A DNA stretch of 64,000 nt from Mactra quadrangularis. Lineage: Eukaryota > Mollusca > Bivalvia > Venerida > Mactridae. This document shows, piece by piece, positions 61,481 to 64,000 of the stretch. The notes beneath the pieces were generated by a model. That model saw only the letters and a list, made by a program, of their open reading frames with translations, was not told where the DNA came from and did no database searches. Made by a program: the position numbers and the translations under genes. Numbering within the stretch: the stretch's first letter is position 1; the number at the start of each line of letters is the position of its first letter. Location: the NCBI GenBank assembly GCA_025267735.1, contig CM046297.1, forward strand, positions 35,118,011 through 35,182,010, written 5' to 3'.

Positions 61481-61606
61481 TGATTGGTTGATCAATTTGT
61501 ATTCTGCATCTTGATTGGACACATATATTTGAATTTTCAAAAATCTTGATTTTGATTGGTTGGTTTGAATTTGCTTTGTGATTGAATGAGTGATTTTAAC
61601 CAATCA
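61481..61606 (+). promoter_or_regulatory. Array of four CCAAT boxes before E8
   Basis: Inverted CCAAT boxes in TGATTGG context at 61481, 61512 and 61553, and a direct CCAATCA at 61600-61606. The first spacings (31 and 41 bp) are close to whole helical turns, as in tandem NF-Y sites. E8 begins 180 bases later and has an in-frame ATG (61836). It could drive a short isoform with the end of the linker, SH2 and PTB. Confidence 0.35.
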
Positions 61607-61788
61607 AGTGAGTGTATTTTCTTTTTTGCAGGAAAACTTGTTTAAACTAGAACAACGTATAAATGTCTGTGTGTTTGGGCCTGTCCCCTCGAATATCAAA
61701 CTATTCCCATTATTACTAACCCCATTCAACTCCTTTTATTATTTCATTATTTTTTTATATTATTTTTATCTCGTTATTTTACTTACAG

Positions 61789-61964
61789 TAGGTGGACATG
61801 TTGTGAGCCCAACTGGTACCCTGCAGTCAGATAAGATGCAATTTCAGAACCAGTACCAGCAACAACAGGCATATTCAACTAGTACACTTCCTCACAGCAC
61901 TTCTGGACCTGTTAGTCAACCTTTTACAACAAACACTCTACCACACCAGACTAGCTTTAATCAG
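61789..61964 (+). CDS. tns: Tensin exon E8: Gln-rich linker
   Basis: Exon of 176 nt entered in phase 1 and left in phase 0 at AATCAG|GTAAGT. It encodes about 58 residues: VGGHVVSPTGTLQ, then a Gln/Tyr-rich patch (QFQNQYQQQQAYSTST) and a Ser/Thr/Pro tail with two NTLPHQ/STLPHS-like units. The composition continues the disordered linker. The first ATG in the exon (61836) has A at -3 and is in frame with the rest of the gene, so it could start a short SH2-PTB isoform if transcription began in the preceding intron. The frame is open through 66 codons upstream of the acceptor, but that region is intron-like (T-rich). Confidence 0.84.
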
Positions 61965-62509
61965 GTAAGTAGGTCACCGATGATTACTGTCCTTCTGATT
62001 CAGATATTTGTGTGTTACTGAAAAAAAAAAAAAAAAATGAAACGAGTTATAGAAAATCGTCGTGTTTGGTGATTTTTTTACATTTACGGGGTATACATTG
62101 TGTTACTGAATAGAAATTACATATTATATTGTGTAAATGATTTAACTTTTAAAAGCATTATCAGTTCTTTTTGATTGATGTAAGTTTCCTTTTTATTTTA
62201 TTTCACATTTGGACAATTGCTCAGACAGTTCATTATACAGTTGTTTTCTGTCAGAAAAGCACTCTCTGCTAGGAAAAAGTGCATTAGGTATCCTGTGTAA
62301 GAAATGTGTTAGTGAGCCATTGTCTGATGAAAATACTCCTAGTTAATGCCCCAAGACATTCAGTTTTCCAATTTATTGCTTTTCCAGCCAGATTCATGTC
62401 TGAAATACATGAATATGCTTGACTTGTTATATGCCCTATGTAATTCAATAAACATGCACAACCTATTATATAAACTATAACTCAAAGAAACCTTTATGTA
62501 TATTTTCAG
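61965..62509 (+). other. Intron E8-E9 (545 bp)
   Basis: Phase-0 intron from GTAAGT to 'atattttcag'. A run of 17 A residues begins near 62022. Nothing else was recognised. It is one of the two shortest introns in the window. Confidence 0.75.
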
Positions 62510-62727
62510 CAGCATCAGCAGACACAACAACAACAACAACAGCAGTATCAACAACGTTACCAAACTTATCAAACCAGTAGTTCATCTAGCAGTCAACAAT
62601 ATCATACATCACAACAACATCATCATAATCAACAATATTCTGGAAATCAAGATAGTGGACTACAGATTGACACAAACCCTAGAATGTTGATGACACAACC
62701 TGCCAGGTCTCCTTCCTCTCCTGGAAG
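62510..62727 (+). CDS. tns: Tensin exon E9: polyglutamine/histidine linker
   Basis: Exon of 218 nt, phase 0 in and phase 2 out, ending GGAAG|GTGAGT. It encodes about 72 residues, dominated by Gln, Tyr, His and Ser (seven Gln codons in a row at 62525-62545, then QQRYQTYQTSSSSSSQQYH-like sequence). It closes with DSGLQIDTNPRMLMTQP and ARSPSSPGR. The start is a NAGNAG acceptor (CAGCAG), so the first Gln may be included or omitted. The Gln tract is CAA with two CAG codons, a mixed code that tends to limit expansion. The exon sits about 30 residues of linker plus E10 before the SH2 domain. No named domain is present. Confidence 0.84.
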
Positions 62728-63194
62728 GTGAGTAGTACTTGTATTACACCATTTTGTATCAATTCCCAAGTAGTTAGTTCAATTTATACAGGGCGCCCAT
62801 GTAAAACATTGCATGTATAAATATAGTCAATTTCTTTTAAAACCATATATATGTATAAAATTTACAATGTCATATGTGTCATTCATTTTAGATTTGAATA
62901 TTAAAGTGATATACTGTACTTCACTGATTGTAAAATTCACTGCCTCTGGTTTTGTCAGCTGGTCATAAGTGGAGAATATGACTCTCCTGAAAGAGTGATA
63001 AATAAATACCAGTAGTCCGATTGATAGGGTTTATATCTGTAAATATGGTGAACATGCATTACCATGAAACCTAAAATGTTGACCTATTTTACCTTATAAA
63101 TAGAATTGGACACGTACACATCTTGTCAAACTTCTAAGGATTCTGACTTATTCCATGTATAATATTAATTTCCAATTTTTCTTAACTATTCCAG
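62728..63194 (+). other. Intron E9-E10 (467 bp)
   Basis: Phase-2 intron from GTGAGT to 'ctattccag'. Bases 62981-63072 resemble 63909-64000 beyond E10, so a short dispersed repeat flanks that exon. Nothing else was seen. Confidence 0.75.
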
Positions 63195-63442
63195 TCCTCC
63201 ATCACCAGGCAACCTGAATACATTGAGACAGCAGTTACATATAGCTCACAATATGTCTAACAGTGCAGTAAGTCCTGGTCCTCACTCTGCTACAGGTCAA
63301 AGTTCACCTAGTGTATACTTTGGCTTATCTAGACGTGGAAGTTTGACCTCATTGGCTGACACAGAAGCTGTTCATACTACACCACGTTTTGTTAAAGATA
63401 CATCAAAATATTGGTATAAGCCAAACATCTCTAGAGAGGAAG
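63195..63442 (+). CDS. tns: Tensin exon E10: pre-SH2 segment and start of the SH2 domain
   Basis: Exon of 248 nt, phase 2 in and phase 1 out at GAAG|GTAAGA. It encodes about 82 residues. The first two thirds are Ser/Pro-rich linker (SPPSPGNLNTLRQQ, SPGPHSATGQSSPSV) with SRRGSLTSLAD, an RRxS-type kinase site. The last residues, RFVKDTSKYWYKPNISREE, are diagnostic: vertebrate tensins begin their SH2 domain with a very similar FV-DTSKFWYKP-ISRE stretch, in which the WYKP-ISR part forms the first strand/helix region before the FLVRDS-type phosphotyrosine pocket. The phosphate-binding Arg itself is not in this exon and should be in the next one, downstream of the window. This exon, with the E1 motif, is the strongest evidence that the gene is tensin. 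The gene is incomplete at both ends here because of the window limits. Confidence 0.92.
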
Positions 63443-64000
63443 GTAAGAAAGGTTTTGTTTTAATGATTATAATCAGGATTTTGGAATTCATGTGCCCTAA
63501 TTGTCTGATTGGTTCATTTATGTCCGCGTACAAGCAAATATTTCTGCTACAATATTTTGTGACTGTAAACAATCTAACATTATAGCAAAACTTGATAATA
63601 ATTTCAGTAAACTTGATAATAATTTCAGTTATAATCAACAGAATGCATTATTTTATAATGAATTATATATTATTACTCGTAATTATGCATTTTATATCAT
63701 TGTTCTTAATATTTCTTTTGAACTTCTGGACAAGAACATTTCGATCTTGGACAAGTTGACTTTCAAATTTCACTTGTCAGTTGACTGCTAATTTCTTGAG
63801 CTAGTTAGCTTGTGATTGCTTCACTTTACCTAAGTGTAAATTTATACCAGTCAGGGTGGCATTTTCTGTCATGCCAATCTATTGGCTGCACAAAATTAGT
63901 GTTAAAAGACTCCCCAGGGAGATTGATTTATAGATACCAATAGCCAAATGTCCAGGGGTTATAGTTGTAAAGTTGGTGAGCTTGCACAAGTATGAAACTT
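63443..64000 (+). other. 5' part of the intron after E10
   Basis: Phase-1 intron beginning GTAAGA and running out of the window. Two close copies of 'aaacttgataataatttcag' lie at 63588-63628, a local duplication that creates two acceptor-like ends. The last 92 bases resemble the repeat before E10. No coding sequence was seen. Confidence 0.65.

Larger units (their letters stand above)
59005..61788 (+). other. Intron E7-E8 (2.8 kb)
   Basis: Phase-1 intron from GTATTA to 'cttacag'. It holds a degenerate repeat built on 'aaagggtccattt' (59195-59420) and, near its 3' end, an array of CCAAT boxes (61481-61606). A second acceptor-like 'ttttttgcag' at 61631 would open a frame continuous with E8 only in phase 0, so it is not compatible with splicing from E7. 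The middle is AT-rich with nothing recognised. Confidence 0.7.

Noticed and set aside
61632..61788. 5' extension of E8 from the acceptor-like site at 61631
   Set aside because: Joining it to E7 in phase 1 gives a stop after four codons (GGA AAA CTT GTT TAA); it fits only a phase-0 donor, for which there is no evidence.
62022..62038. Poly-A run as evidence of a processed pseudogene
   Set aside because: No coding-like sequence precedes it and no target duplication was seen; it is a simple A tract in an intron.

Overview
The window reads as AT-rich, intron-dominated animal nuclear DNA, most likely from a bivalve mollusc. The introns carry several families of tRNA-derived SINEs with tails of the type 'GTTAAACCCAACAAA', and a tandem-repeat element with inverted ends and a CCGT/CTGT tetranucleotide tract that looks like bivalve 'pearl'/Helentron-type elements. 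Nothing looks bacterial, viral or organellar.

The only protein-coding gene I can support is one plus-strand gene, a tensin (focal-adhesion scaffold linking actin to integrin tails). I reconstruct ten internal exons (E1-E10): 23343-23564, 26108-27562, 31867-32180, 51604-51808, 53734-53823, 56474-56524, 58759-59004, 61789-61964, 62510-62727 and 63195-63442. All have AG/GT borders, are open throughout and join in one frame (junction phases 1,1,0,1,1,1,1,0,2), giving 3225 nt or about 1075 residues. E1 carries the tensin signature GPVDGSLYAQV that follows the PTP-C2 module. E10 ends inside the start of the tensin SH2 domain (DTSKYWYKPNISREE). The window therefore holds the long disordered linker of tensin. 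The PTP-C2 exons should lie upstream of base 1, and the rest of SH2 plus the PTB domain downstream of base 64000.

Layout: 1-23342 is the end of a long upstream intron, with several tandem-repeat arrays, SINEs, a small inverted-repeat element, a promoter-like motif cluster (18727-18805) and a CpG-dense island (22985-23275) containing an exon-like minus-strand frame. E1 and E2 follow. The E2-E3 intron holds three SINE copies in a row and the pearl-like array (28933-31710). The E3-E4 intron (19.4 kb) holds a 420-bp hAT-type MITE with a perfect 8-bp target duplication and two possible alternative first exons (about 39432 and 46774). E4-E10 are spread over the last 12.5 kb; an array of inverted CCAAT boxes just before E8 could drive a short SH2-PTB-only isoform.

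I did not find a new multi-gene system. The most interesting points are the possible internal promoters and in-frame splice choices that could reshape the tensin linker, the hAT MITE, the pearl-like element carrying many nuclear-receptor half-sites, and the CpG-dense island before E1.
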